From Osmia lignaria lignaria (Eukaryota > Arthropoda > Insecta > Hymenoptera > Megachilidae), in assembly GCF_051020975.1 (NCBI RefSeq), contig NW_027478162.1, positions 24,506,001 to 24,570,000 of the forward strand: DNA of 64,000 nucleotides. Reading direction: 5' to 3'. A program made the translations under genes and the position numbers. The notes under the pieces are model-generated. The model was not told where the DNA came from and searched no databases. It was given only the letters and a program-made list of their open reading frames with translations. This document shows, in pieces, positions 10,116-23,638 of the stretch; positions within the stretch are counted from its first letter, which is position 1, and each line of letters opens with the position of its first letter.

Positions 10116-11080
10116 TCAGATGCGTAGTTCTCGAGATATATCAAGATATTTAAAAGTTCCGAAGCCGCACCAACATAATAGAGATACAGAAACACCGTGG
10201 CCCCTTTCTTTGAGATAACTCTGCACTATTGCGAGCTGCAAATGCCACTTCCAGCTTAGCTGTGCAGAGGAAGAACAACAAGAAGAAGAAGTATCTCGAA
10301 ATATGTCCGTCAGGCCCGTTCCTTTGAGCTGAATCTGCACATATCTCGGAAACGAAGCGAGCTATGGCAAAATGTTAAGAGACGTTTTTTGTACAGAATT
10401 ATGTTTCCTACAATTTATGTTCTATGATATTTTTTGATCAGAAGCGTAGTTTTCGAGATATATCGAGATATTTAAAAGTCCGAAGCCGCACCAACATAAT
10501 AGAGATACAGAAACACCGTGGCCCCTTTCTTTGAGATAACTCTGCACTAGTGCGAGCCGCAAATGCCACTTCCAGCTTAGCTGTGCAGAAGAAGAACAAC
10601 AAGAAGAAGAAATATCTCGAAATATGTCCGTTAGGCCGCTTCCCTTGAGATAAATGTGCAAATATCTCGGAAACGAAGCGAGCTATGGCAAAATGTTGAG
10701 GGACCTTTTTTGTAGAGAATTAAGTTTCCTACTATTTATGTTCTATGATATTTTTTGATCAGATGCGTAGTTCTCGAGATATATCAAGATATTTAAAAGT
10801 TCCGAAGCCGCACCAACATAATAGAGATACAGAAACACCGTGGCCCCTTTCTTTGAGATAAATCTGCACTAGTGCGAGCCGCAAATGCCACTTCCAGCTT
10901 AGCTGTGCAGAAGAAGAACAACAGGAAGAAGAAATATCTCGAAATATGTCCGTCAGGCCCCTTCCCTTGAGATAAATCTGCAAATATCTCGGAAACGAAG
11001 CGAGCTATGGCAAAATGTTAAGAGACCTTTTTTGTAGAGAATTAAGTTTCCTACTTTTTATGTTCTATGATATTTTTTGA
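10116..11080. repeat. Short unit A-(B/C hybrid)-D (965 bp)
   Basis: Type A is followed by one monomer that starts like B and ends like C, then D. The full order A-B-C-D follows at 11081. The hybrid is what a crossover between B and C in register would leave. It also carries a private 1-bp deletion (AAAAGTCCGAAG near 10479). Confidence 0.75.
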
Positions 11081-14000
11081 TCAGATGCGTAGTTCTCGAG
11101 ATATATCAAGATATTTAAAAGTTCCGAAGCCGCACCAACATAATAGAGATACAGAAACACCGTGGCCCCTTTCTTTGAGATAACTCTGCACTATTGCGAG
11201 CTGCAAATGCCACTTCCAGCTTAGCTGTGCAGAGGAAGAACAACAAGAAGAAGAAGTATCTCGAAATATGTCCGTCAGGCCCGTTCCTTTGAGCTGAATC
11301 TGCACATATCTCGGAAACGAAGCGAGCTATGGCAAAATGTTAAGAGACGTTTTTTGTACAGAATTATGTTTCCTACAATTTATGTTCTATGATATTTTTT
11401 GATCAGAAGCGTAGTTTTCGAGATATATCGAGATATTTAAAAGTTCCGAAGCCGCACCAACATAATAGAGATACAGAAACACCGTGGCCCCTTTCTTTGA
11501 GATAACTCTGCACTAGTGCGAGCCGCAAATGCCACTTCCAGCTTAGCTGTGCAGAAGAAGAACAACAAGAAGAAGAAATATCTCGAAATATGTCCGTCAG
11601 GCCCCTTCCCTTGAGATAAATCTGCAAATATCTCGGAAACGAAGCGAGCTATGGCAAAATGTTAAGAGACGTTTTTTGTAGAGAATTATGTTTCCTACAA
11701 TTTATGTGCTATGATATTTTTTGATCAGAAGCGTAGTTTTCGAGATATATCGAGATATTTAAAAGTTCCGAAGCCGCACCAACATAATAGAGATACAGAA
11801 ACACCGTGGCCCCTTTCTTTGAGATAACTCTGCACTAGTGCGAGCCGCAAATGCCACTTCCAGCTTAGCTGTGCAGAAGAAGAACAACAAGAAGAAGAAA
11901 TATCTCGAAATATGTCCGTTAGGCCGCTTCCCTTGAGATAAATGTGCAAATATCTCGGAAACGAAGCGAGCTATGGCAAAATGTTGAGGGACCTTTTTTG
12001 TAGAGAATTAAGTTTCCTACTATTTATGTTCTATGATATTTTTTGATCAGATGCGTAGTTCTCGAGATATATCAAGATATTTAAAAGTTCCGAAGCCGCA
12101 CCAACATAATAGAGATACAGAAACACCGTGGCCCCTTTCTTTGAGATAACTCTGCACTAGTGCGAGCCGCAAATGCCACTTCCAGCTTAGCTGTGCAGAA
12201 GAAGAACAACAGGAAGAAGAAATATCTCGAAATATGTCCGTCAGGCCCCTTCCCTTGAGATAAATCTGCAAATATCTCGGAAACGAAGCGAGCTATGGCA
12301 AAATGTTAAGAGACCTTTTTTGTAGAGAATTAAGTTTCCTACTTTTTATGTTCTATGATATTTTTTGATCAGATGCGTAGTTCTCGAGATATATCGAGAT
12401 ATTTAAAAGTTCCGAAGCCGCAACAACATAATAGAGATACAGAAACACCGTGGCCCCTTTCTTTGAGATAACTCTGCACTAGTGCGAGCCGCAAATGCCA
12501 CTTCCAGCTTAGCTGTGCAGAAGAAGAACAACAAGAAGAAGAAATATCTCGAAATATGTCCGTCAGGCCCCTTCCCTTGAGATAAATCTGCAAATATCTC
12601 GGAAACGAAGCGAGCTATGGCAAAATGTTAAGAGACCTTTTTTGTAGACAATTAAGTTTCCTACTTTTTATGTTCTATGATATTTTTTGATCAGATGCGT
12701 AGTTCTCGAGATATATCAAGATATTTAAAAGTTCCGAAGCCGCACCAACATAATAGAGATACTGAAACACCGTGGCCCCTTTCTTCGAGATAACTCTGCA
12801 CTAGTGCGAGCCGCAAATGCCACTTCCAGCTTAGCTGTGCAGAAGAAAAACAACAAGAAGAAGAAATATCTCGAAATATGTCCGTCAGGCCCCTTCCCTT
12901 GAGATAAATCTGCAACTATCTCGGAAACGAAGCGAGCTATGGCAAAATGTTAAGAGACCTTTTTTGTAGAGAATTAAGTTTCCTACTTTTTATGTTCTAT
13001 GATATTTTTTGATCAGATGCGTAGTTCTCGAGATATATCAAGATATTTAAAAGTTCCGAAGCCGCACCAACATAATAGAGATACAGAAACACCGTGGCCC
13101 CTTTCTTTGAGATAACTCTGCACTATTGCGAGCTGCAAGTGCCACTTCCAGCTTAGCTGTGCAGAAGAAGGACAACAAGAAGAAGAAATATCTCGAAATA
13201 TGTCCGTCAGGCCCCTTCCCTTGAGATAAATCTGCAAATATCTCGGAAACGAAGCGAGCTATGGCAAAATGTTAAGAGACCTTTTTTGTAGAGACTTAAG
13301 TTTCCTACTTTTTATGTTCTATGATATTTTTTGATCAGAAGCGTAGTTTTCGAGATATATCGAGATATTTAAAAGTTCCGAAGCCGCACCAACATAATAG
13401 AGATACAGAAACACCGTGGCCCCTTTCTTTGAGATAACTCTGCACTAGTGCGAGCCGCAAATGCCACTTCCAGCTTAGCTGTGCAGAAGAAGAACAACAA
13501 GAAGAAGAAATATCTCGAAATATGTCCGTTAGGCCGCTTCCCTTGAGATAAATGTGCAAATATCTCGGAAACGAAGCGAGCTATGGCAAAATGTTGAGGG
13601 ACCTTTTTTGTAGAGAATTAAGTTTCCTACTATTTATGTTCTATGATATTTTTTGATCAGATGCGTAGTTCTCGAGATATATCAAGATATTTAAAAGTTC
13701 CGAAGCCGCACCAACATAATAGAGATACAGAAACACCGTGGCCCCTTTCTTTGAGATAACTCTGCACTAGTGCGAGCCGCAAATGCCACTTCCAGCTTAG
13801 CTGTGCAGAAGAAGAACAACAGGAAGAAGAAATATCTCGAAATATGTCCGTCAGGCCCCTTCCCTTGAGATAAATCTGCAAATATCTCGGAAACGAAGCG
13901 AGCTATGGCAAAATGTTAAGAGACCTTTTTTGTAGAGAATTAAGTTTCCTACTTTTTATGTTCTATGATATTTTTTGATCAGATGCGTAGTTCTCGAGAT

Positions 14001-14944
14001 ATATCAAGATATTTAAAAGTTCCGAAGCCGCACCAACATAATAGAGATACAGAAACACCGTGGCCCCTTTCTTTGAGATAACTCTGCACTAGTGCGAGCC
14101 GCAAACGCCACTTCCAACTTAGCTGTGCAGAAGAAGAACAACAAGAAGAAGAAATATCTCGAAGTATGTCCGTCAGGCCCCTTCCCTTGAGATAAATCTG
14201 CAAATATCTCGGAAACGAAGCGAGCTATGGCAAAATGTTAAGAGACCTTTTTTGTAGACAATTAAGTTTCCTACTTTTTATGTTCTATGATATTTTTTGA
14301 TCAGATGCGTAGTTCTCGAGATATATCAAGATATTTAAAAGTTCCGAAGCCGCACCTACATAATAGAGATACAGAAACACCGTGGCCCCTTTCTTCGAGA
14401 TAACTCTGCACTAGTGCGAGCCGCAAATGCCACTTCCAGCTTAGCTGTGCAGAAGAAGAACAACAAGAAGAAGGAATATCTCGAAATATGTCCGTCAGGC
14501 CCCTTCCCTTGAGATAAATCTGCAAATATCTCGGAAAGGAAGCGAGCTATGGCAAAATGTTAAGAGACCTCTTTTGTAGAGAATTAAGTTTCCTACTTTT
14601 TATGTTCTATGATATTTTTTGATCAGATGCGTAGTTCTCGAGATATATCAAGATATTTAAAAGTTCCGAAGCCGCACCAACATAATAGAGATACAGAAAC
14701 ACCGTGGCCCCTTTCTTTGAGATAACTCTGCACTATTGCGAGCTGCAAGTGCCACTTCCAGCTTAGCTGTGCAGAAGAAGGACAACAAGAAGAAGAAATA
14801 TCTCGAAATATGTCCGTCAGGCCCCTTCCCTTGAGATAAATCTGCAAATATCTCGGAAACGAAGCGAGCTATGGCAAAATGTTAAGAGACCTTTTTTGTA
14901 GAGAATTAAGTTTCCTACTTTTTATGTTCTATGATATTTTTTGA
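11081..14944. repeat. Twelve-monomer stretch A-B-C-D-D-K-G-C-D-E-F-G
   Basis: The stretch starts with type A and runs to the next A at 14945 (3,864 bp). It is an irregular early unit: type C with its GTTAGGCCGC marker appears twice (11725 and 13335). K is like H but with the normal CAGCTTAGC. Private changes include GCAACAACAT (near 12420) and a GAGACTTAAG variant (near 13292). Confidence 0.75.
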
Positions 14945-17198
14945 TCAGATGCGTAGTTCTCGAGATATATCAAGATATTTAAAAGTTCCGAAGCCGCACC
15001 AACATAATAGAGATACAGAAACACCGTGGCCCCTTTCTTTGAGATAACTCTGCACTATTGCGAGCTGCAAATGCCACTTCCAGCTTAGCTGTGCAGAGGA
15101 AGAACAACAAGAAGAAGAAGTATCTCGAAATATGTCCGTCAGGCCCGTTCCTTTGAGCTGAATCTGCACATATCTCGGAAACGAAGCGAGCTATGGCAAA
15201 ATGTTAAGAGACGTTTTTTGTACAGAATTATGTTTCCTACAATTTATGTTCTATGATATTTTTTGATCAGAAGCGTAGTTTTCGAGATATATCGAGATAT
15301 TTAAAAGTTCCGAAGCCGCACCAACATAATAGAGATACAGAAACACCGTGGCCCCTTTCTTTGAGATAACTCTGCACTAGTGCGAGCCGCAAATGCCACT
15401 TCCAGCTTAGCTGTGCAGAAGAAGAACAACAGGAAGAAGAAATATCTCGAAATATGTCCGTCAGGCCCCTTCCCTTGAGATAAATCTGCAAATATCTCGG
15501 AAACGAAGCGAGCTATGGCAAAATGTTAAGAGACCTTTTTTGTAGAGAATTATGTTTCCTACAATTTATGTGCTATGATATTTTTTGATCAGATGCGTAG
15601 TTCTCGAGATATATCGAGATATTTAAAAGTTCCGAAGCCGCACCAACATAATAGAGATACAGAAACACCGTGGCCCCTTTCTTTGAGATAACTCTGCACT
15701 AGTGCGAGCCGCAAATGCCACTTCCAGCTTAGCTGTGCAGAAGAAGAACAACAAGAAGAAGAAATATCTCGAAATATGTCCGTTAGGCCGCTTCCCTTGA
15801 GATAAATGTGCAAATATCTCGGAAACGAAGCGAGCTATGGCAAAATGTTGAGGGACCTTTTTTGTAGAGAATTAAGTTTCCTACTATTTATGTTCTATGA
15901 TATTTTTTGATCAGATGCGTAGTTCTCGAGATATATCAAGATATTTAAAAGTTCCGAAGCCGCACCAACATAATAGAGATACAGAAACACCGTGGCCCCT
16001 TTCTTTGAGATAACTCTGCACTAGTGCGAGCCGCAAATGCCACTTCCAGCTTAGCTGTGCAGAAGAAGAACAACAAGAAGAAGAAATATCTCGAAATATG
16101 TCCGTCAGGCCCCTTCCCTTGAGATAAATCTGCAAATATCTCGGAAACGAAGCGAGCTATGGCAAAATGTTAAGAGACCTTTTTTGTAGACAATTAAGTT
16201 TCCTACTTTTTATGTTCTATGATATTTTTTGATCAGATGCGTAGTTCTCGAGATATATCAAGATATTTAAAAGTTCCGAAGCCGCACCAACATAATAGAG
16301 ATACAGAAACACCGTGGCCCCTTTCTTCGAGATAACTCTGCACTAGTGCGAGCCGCAAATGCCACTTCCAGCTTTGCTGTGCAGAAGAAAAACAACAAGA
16401 AGAAGAAATATCTCGAAATATGTCCGTCAGGCCCCTTCCCTTGAGATAAATCTGCAAATATCTCGGAAACGAAGCGAGCTATGGCAAAATGTTAAGAGAC
16501 CTTTTTTGTAGAGAATTAAGTTTCCTACTTTTTATGTTCTATGATATTTTTTGATCAGATGCGTAGTTCTCGAGATATATCAAGATATTTAAAAGTTCCG
16601 AAGCCGCACCAACATAATAGAGATACAGAAACACCGTGGCCCCTTTCTTTGAGATAACTCTGCACTATTGCGAGCTGCAAGTGCCACTTCCAGCTTAGCT
16701 GTGCAGAGGAAGGACAACAAGAAGAAGAAATATCTCGAAATATGTCCGTCAGGCCCCTTCCCTTGAGATAAATCTGCAAATATCTCGGAAACGAAGCGAG
16801 CTATGGCAAAATGTTAAGAGACCTTTTTTGTAGAGAATTAAGTTTCCTACTTTTTATGTTCTATGATATTTTTTGATCAGATGCGTAGTTCTCGAGATAT
16901 ATCAAGATATTTAAAAGTTCCGAAGCCGCACCAACATAATAGAGATACAGAAACACCGTGGCCCCTTTCTTTGAGATAACTCTGCACTAGTGCGAGCCGC
17001 AAATGCCACTTCCAACTTAGCTGTGCAGAAGAAAAACAACAAGAAGAAGAAATATCTCGAAATATGTCCGTCAGGCCCCTTCCCTTGAGATAAATCTGCA
17101 AATATCTCGGAAACGAAGCGAGCTATGGCAAAATGTTAAGAGACCTTTTTTGTAGAGAATTAAGTTTCCTACTTTTTATGTTCTATGATATTTTTTGA
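13979..17198. repeat. Ten-monomer segment E-F-G-A-B-C-D-H-G-I, first copy (3,220 bp)
   Basis: This segment recurs at 19775-22994, exactly 18 monomers (5,796 bp) downstream. Rare markers agree in both: CAAACGCC (14103 and 19899), CTCGAAGTATG, CACCTACATAAT, GGAAAGGAAGCG and GACCTCTTTTG. By eye I found no difference at the marker sites checked. The match ends where the next monomer is G here but J after the second copy. Confidence 0.85.
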
Positions 17199-17520
17199 TC
17201 AGATGCGTAGTTCTCGAGATATATCAAGATATTTAAAAGTTCCGAAGCCGCACCAACATAATAGAGATACAGAAACACCGTGGCCCCTTTCTTTGAGATA
17301 ACTCTGCACTATTGCGAGCTGCAAGTGCCACTTCCAGCTTAGCTGTGCAGAAGAAGGACAACAAGAAGAAGAAATATCTCGAAATATGTCCGTCAGGCCC
17401 CTTCCCTTGAGATAAATCTGCAAATATCTCGGAAACGAAGCGAGCTATGGCAAAATGTTAAGAGACCTTTTTTGTAGAGAATTAAGTTTCCTACTTTTTA
17501 TGTTCTATGATATTTTTTGA
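14945..17520. repeat. Higher-order repeat unit, 8 monomers (2,576 bp): A-B-C-D-H-G-I-G
   Basis: Runs from one type-A monomer (GTTCCTTTGAGCTG near 15148) to the next. Compared with the 10-monomer units it lacks the second D and J. Confidence 0.82.
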
Positions 17521-20500
17521 TCAGATGCGTAGTTCTCGAGATATATCAAGATATTTAAAAGTTCCGAAGCCGCACCAACATAATAGAGATACAGAAACAC
17601 CGTGGCCCCTTTCTTTGAGATAACTCTGCACTATTGCGAGCTGCAAATGCCACTTCCAGCTTAGCTGTGCAGAGGAAGAACAACAAGAAGAAGAAGTATC
17701 TCGAAATATGTCCGTCAGGCCCGTTCCTTTGAGCTGAATCTGCACATATCTCGGAAACGAAGCGAGCTATGGCAAAATGTTAAGAGACGTTTTTTGTACA
17801 GAATTATGTTTCCTACAATTTATGTTCTATGATATTTTTTGATCAGAAGCGTAGTTTTCGAGATATATCGAGATATTTAAAAGTTCCGAAGCCGCACCAA
17901 CATAATAGAGATACAGAAACACCGTGGCCCCTTTCTTTGAGATAACTCTGCACTAGTGCGAGCCGCAAATGCCACTTCCAGCTTAGCTGTGCAGAAGAAG
18001 AACAACAGGAAGAAGAAATATCTCGAAATATGTCCGTCAGGCCCCTTCCCTTGAGATAAATCTGCAAATATCTCGGAAACGAAGCGAGCTATGGCAAAAT
18101 GTTAAGAGACCTTTTTTGTAGAGAATTATGTTTCCTACAATTTATGTGCTATGATATTTTTTGATCAGATGCGTAGTTCTCGAGATATATCGAGATATTT
18201 AAAAGTTCCGAAGCCGCACCAACATAATAGAGATACAGAAACACCGTGGCCCCTTTCTTTGAGATAACTCTGCACTAGTGCGAGCCGCAAATGCCACTTC
18301 CAGCTTAGCTGTGCAGAAGAAGAACAACAAGAAGAAGAAATATCTCGAAATATGTCCGTTAGGCCGCTTCCCTTGAGATAAATGTGCAAATATCTCGGAA
18401 ACGAAGCGAGCTATGGCAAAATGTTGAGGGACCTTTTTTGTAGAGAATTAAGTTTCCTACTATTTATGTTCTATGATATTTTTTGATCAGATGCGTAGTT
18501 CTCGAGATATATCAAGATATTTAAAAGTTCCGAAGCCGCACCAACATAATAGAGATACAGAAACACCGTGGCCCCTTTCTTTGAGATAACTCTGCACTAG
18601 TGCGAGCCGCAAATGCCACTTCCAGCTTAGCTGTGCAGAAGAAGAACAACAGGAAGAAGAAATATCTCGAAATATGTCCGTCAGGCCCCTTCCCTTGAGA
18701 TAAATCTGCAAATATCTCGGAAACGAAGCGAGCTATGGCAAAATGTTAAGAGACCTTTTTTGTAGAGAATTAAGTTTCCTACTTTTTATGTTCTATGATA
18801 TTTTTTGATCAGATGCGTAGTTCTCGAGATATATCAAGATATTTAAAAGTTCCGAAGCCGCACCAACATAATAGAGATACAGAAACACCGTGGCCCCTTT
18901 CTTTGAGATAACTCTGCACTAGTGCGAGCCGCAAATGCCACTTCCAACTTAGCTGTGCAGAAGAAGAACAACAAGAAGAAGAAATATCTCGAAATATGTC
19001 CGTCAGGCCCCTTCCCTTGAGATAAATCTGCAAATATCTCGGAAACGAAGCGAGCTATGGCAAAATGTTAAGAGACCTTTTTTGTAGACAATTAAGTTTC
19101 CTACTTTTTATGTTCTATGATATTTTTTGATCAGATGCGTAGTTCTCGAGATATATCAAGATATTTAAAAGTTCCGAAGCCGCACCAACATAATAGAGAT
19201 ACAGAAACACCGTGGCCCCTTTCTTCGAGATAACTCTGCACTAGTGCGAGCCGCAAATGCCACTTCCAGCTTTGCTGTGCAGAAGAAAAACAACAAGAAG
19301 AAGAAATATCTCGAAATATGTCCGTCAGGCCCCTTCCCTTGAGATAAATCTGCAAATATCTCGGAAACGAAGCGAGCTATGGCAAAATGTTAAGAGACCT
19401 TTTTTGTAGAGAATTAAGTTTCCTACTTTTTATGTTCTATGATATTTTTTGATCAGATGCGTAGTTCTCGAGATATATCAAGATATTTAAAAGTTCCGAA
19501 GCCGCACCAACATAATAGAGATACAGAAACACCGTGGCCCCTTTCTTTGAGATAACTCTGCACTAGTGCGAGCCGCAAATGCCACTTCCAGCTTAGCTGT
19601 GCAGAAGAAGAACAACAGGAAGAAGAAATATCTCGAAATATGTCCGTCAGGCCCCTTCCCTTGAGATAAATCTGCAAATATCTCGGAAACGAAGCGAGCT
19701 ATGGCAAAATGTTAAGAGACCTTTTTTGTAGAGAATTAAGTTTCCTACTTTTTATGTTCTATGATATTTTTTGATCAGATGCGTAGTTCTCGAGATATAT
19801 CAAGATATTTAAAAGTTCCGAAGCCGCACCAACATAATAGAGATACAGAAACACCGTGGCCCCTTTCTTTGAGATAACTCTGCACTAGTGCGAGCCGCAA
19901 ACGCCACTTCCAACTTAGCTGTGCAGAAGAAGAACAACAAGAAGAAGAAATATCTCGAAGTATGTCCGTCAGGCCCCTTCCCTTGAGATAAATCTGCAAA
20001 TATCTCGGAAACGAAGCGAGCTATGGCAAAATGTTAAGAGACCTTTTTTGTAGACAATTAAGTTTCCTACTTTTTATGTTCTATGATATTTTTTGATCAG
20101 ATGCGTAGTTCTCGAGATATATCAAGATATTTAAAAGTTCCGAAGCCGCACCTACATAATAGAGATACAGAAACACCGTGGCCCCTTTCTTCGAGATAAC
20201 TCTGCACTAGTGCGAGCCGCAAATGCCACTTCCAGCTTAGCTGTGCAGAAGAAGAACAACAAGAAGAAGGAATATCTCGAAATATGTCCGTCAGGCCCCT
20301 TCCCTTGAGATAAATCTGCAAATATCTCGGAAAGGAAGCGAGCTATGGCAAAATGTTAAGAGACCTCTTTTGTAGAGAATTAAGTTTCCTACTTTTTATG
20401 TTCTATGATATTTTTTGATCAGATGCGTAGTTCTCGAGATATATCAAGATATTTAAAAGTTCCGAAGCCGCACCAACATAATAGAGATACAGAAACACCG

Positions 20501-20740
20501 TGGCCCCTTTCTTTGAGATAACTCTGCACTATTGCGAGCTGCAAGTGCCACTTCCAGCTTAGCTGTGCAGAAGAAGGACAACAAGAAGAAGAAATATCTC
20601 GAAATATGTCCGTCAGGCCCCTTCCCTTGAGATAAATCTGCAAATATCTCGGAAACGAAGCGAGCTATGGCAAAATGTTAAGAGACCTTTTTTGTAGAGA
20701 ATTAAGTTTCCTACTTTTTATGTTCTATGATATTTTTTGA
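17521..20740. repeat. Higher-order repeat unit, 10 monomers (3,220 bp): A-B-C-D-D-H-D-E-F-G
   Basis: Begins as the usual unit, then after H switches to D-E-F-G, the order seen at 13657-14944. The join near 19450 is therefore a likely recombination point between two unit types. Confidence 0.82.
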
Positions 20741-22994
20741 TCAGATGCGTAGTTCTCGAGATATATCAAGATATTTAAAAGTTCCGAAGCCGCACCAACA
20801 TAATAGAGATACAGAAACACCGTGGCCCCTTTCTTTGAGATAACTCTGCACTATTGCGAGCTGCAAATGCCACTTCCAGCTTAGCTGTGCAGAGGAAGAA
20901 CAACAAGAAGAAGAAGTATCTCGAAATATGTCCGTCAGGCCCGTTCCTTTGAGCTGAATCTGCACATATCTCGGAAACGAAGCGAGCTATGGCAAAATGT
21001 TAAGAGACGTTTTTTGTACAGAATTATGTTTCCTACAATTTATGTTCTATGATATTTTTTGATCAGAAGCGTAGTTTTCGAGATATATCGAGATATTTAA
21101 AAGTTCCGAAGCCGCACCAACATAATAGAGATACAGAAACACCGTGGCCCCTTTCTTTGAGATAACTCTGCACTAGTGCGAGCCGCAAATGCCACTTCCA
21201 GCTTAGCTGTGCAGAAGAAGAACAACAGGAAGAAGAAATATCTCGAAATATGTCCGTCAGGCCCCTTCCCTTGAGATAAATCTGCAAATATCTCGGAAAC
21301 GAAGCGAGCTATGGCAAAATGTTAAGAGACCTTTTTTGTAGAGAATTATGTTTCCTACAATTTATGTGCTATGATATTTTTTGATCAGATGCGTAGTTCT
21401 CGAGATATATCGAGATATTTAAAAGTTCCGAAGCCGCACCAACATAATAGAGATACAGAAACACCGTGGCCCCTTTCTTTGAGATAACTCTGCACTAGTG
21501 CGAGCCGCAAATGCCACTTCCAGCTTAGCTGTGCAGAAGAAGAACAACAAGAAGAAGAAATATCTCGAAATATGTCCGTTAGGCCGCTTCCCTTGAGATA
21601 AATGTGCAAATATCTCGGAAACGAAGCGAGCTATGGCAAAATGTTGAGGGACCTTTTTTGTAGAGAATTAAGTTTCCTACTATTTATGTTCTATGATATT
21701 TTTTGATCAGATGCGTAGTTCTCGAGATATATCAAGATATTTAAAAGTTCCGAAGCCGCACCAACATAATAGAGATACAGAAACACCGTGGCCCCTTTCT
21801 TTGAGATAACTCTGCACTAGTGCGAGCCGCAAATGCCACTTCCAGCTTAGCTGTGCAGAAGAAGAACAACAAGAAGAAGAAATATCTCGAAATATGTCCG
21901 TCAGGCCCCTTCCCTTGAGATAAATCTGCAAATATCTCGGAAACGAAGCGAGCTATGGCAAAATGTTAAGAGACCTTTTTTGTAGACAATTAAGTTTCCT
22001 ACTTTTTATGTTCTATGATATTTTTTGATCAGATGCGTAGTTCTCGAGATATATCAAGATATTTAAAAGTTCCGAAGCCGCACCAACATAATAGAGATAC
22101 AGAAACACCGTGGCCCCTTTCTTCGAGATAACTCTGCACTAGTGCGAGCCGCAAATGCCACTTCCAGCTTTGCTGTGCAGAAGAAAAACAACAAGAAGAA
22201 GAAATATCTCGAAATATGTCCGTCAGGCCCCTTCCCTTGAGATAAATCTGCAAATATCTCGGAAACGAAGCGAGCTATGGCAAAATGTTAAGAGACCTTT
22301 TTTGTAGAGAATTAAGTTTCCTACTTTTTATGTTCTATGATATTTTTTGATCAGATGCGTAGTTCTCGAGATATATCAAGATATTTAAAAGTTCCGAAGC
22401 CGCACCAACATAATAGAGATACAGAAACACCGTGGCCCCTTTCTTTGAGATAACTCTGCACTATTGCGAGCTGCAAGTGCCACTTCCAGCTTAGCTGTGC
22501 AGAGGAAGGACAACAAGAAGAAGAAATATCTCGAAATATGTCCGTCAGGCCCCTTCCCTTGAGATAAATCTGCAAATATCTCGGAAACGAAGCGAGCTAT
22601 GGCAAAATGTTAAGAGACCTTTTTTGTAGAGAATTAAGTTTCCTACTTTTTATGTTCTATGATATTTTTTGATCAGATGCGTAGTTCTCGAGATATATCA
22701 AGATATTTAAAAGTTCCGAAGCCGCACCAACATAATAGAGATACAGAAACACCGTGGCCCCTTTCTTTGAGATAACTCTGCACTAGTGCGAGCCGCAAAT
22801 GCCACTTCCAACTTAGCTGTGCAGAAGAAAAACAACAAGAAGAAGAAATATCTCGAAATATGTCCGTCAGGCCCCTTCCCTTGAGATAAATCTGCAAATA
22901 TCTCGGAAACGAAGCGAGCTATGGCAAAATGTTAAGAGACCTTTTTTGTAGAGAATTAAGTTTCCTACTTTTTATGTTCTATGATATTTTTTGA
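19775..22994. repeat. Ten-monomer segment E-F-G-A-B-C-D-H-G-I, second copy (3,220 bp)
   Basis: The partner of 13979-17198. The E and F types occur only in these two places, so the pair probably reflects one recent block duplication inside the array and not independent drift. Confidence 0.85.
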
Positions 22995-23638
22995 TCAGAT
23001 GCGTAGTTCTCGAGATATATCAAGATATTTAAAAGTTCCGAAGCCGCACCAACATAATAGAGATACAGAAACACCGTGGCCCCTTTCTTTGAGATAACTC
23101 TGCACTAGTGCGAGCCGAAAATGCCACTTCCAACTTAGCTGTGCAGAAGAAGAACAACAAGAAGAAGAAATATCTCGAAATATGTCCGTCAGGCCCCTTC
23201 CCTTGAGATAAATCTGCAAATATCTCGGAAACGAAGCGAGCTATCGCAAAATGTTAAGAGACCTCTTTTGTAGAGAATTAAGTTTCCTACTTTTTATGTT
23301 CTATGATATTTTTTGATCAGATGCGTAGTTCTCGAGATATATCAAGATATTTAAAAGTTCCGAAGCCGCACCAACATAATAGAGATACAGAAACACCGTG
23401 GCCCCTTTCTTTGAGATAACTCTGCACTATTGCGAGCTGCAAGTGCCACTTCCAGCTTAGCTGTGCAGAAGAAGGACAACAAGAAGAAGAAATATCTCGA
23501 AATATGTCCGTCAGGCCCCTTCCCTTGAGATAAATCTGCAAATATCTCGGAAACGAAGCGAGCTATGGCAAAATGTTAAGAGACCTTTTTTGTAGAGAAT
23601 TAAGTTTCCTACTTTTTATGTTCTATGATATTTTTTGA
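20741..23638. repeat. Higher-order repeat unit, 9 monomers (2,898 bp): A-B-C-D-H-G-I-J-G
   Basis: First appearance of type J, with GAGCCGAAAATG. It is followed by the linked markers CTATCGCAAAATG and GACCTCTTTTG near 23243-23270. Confidence 0.85.
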
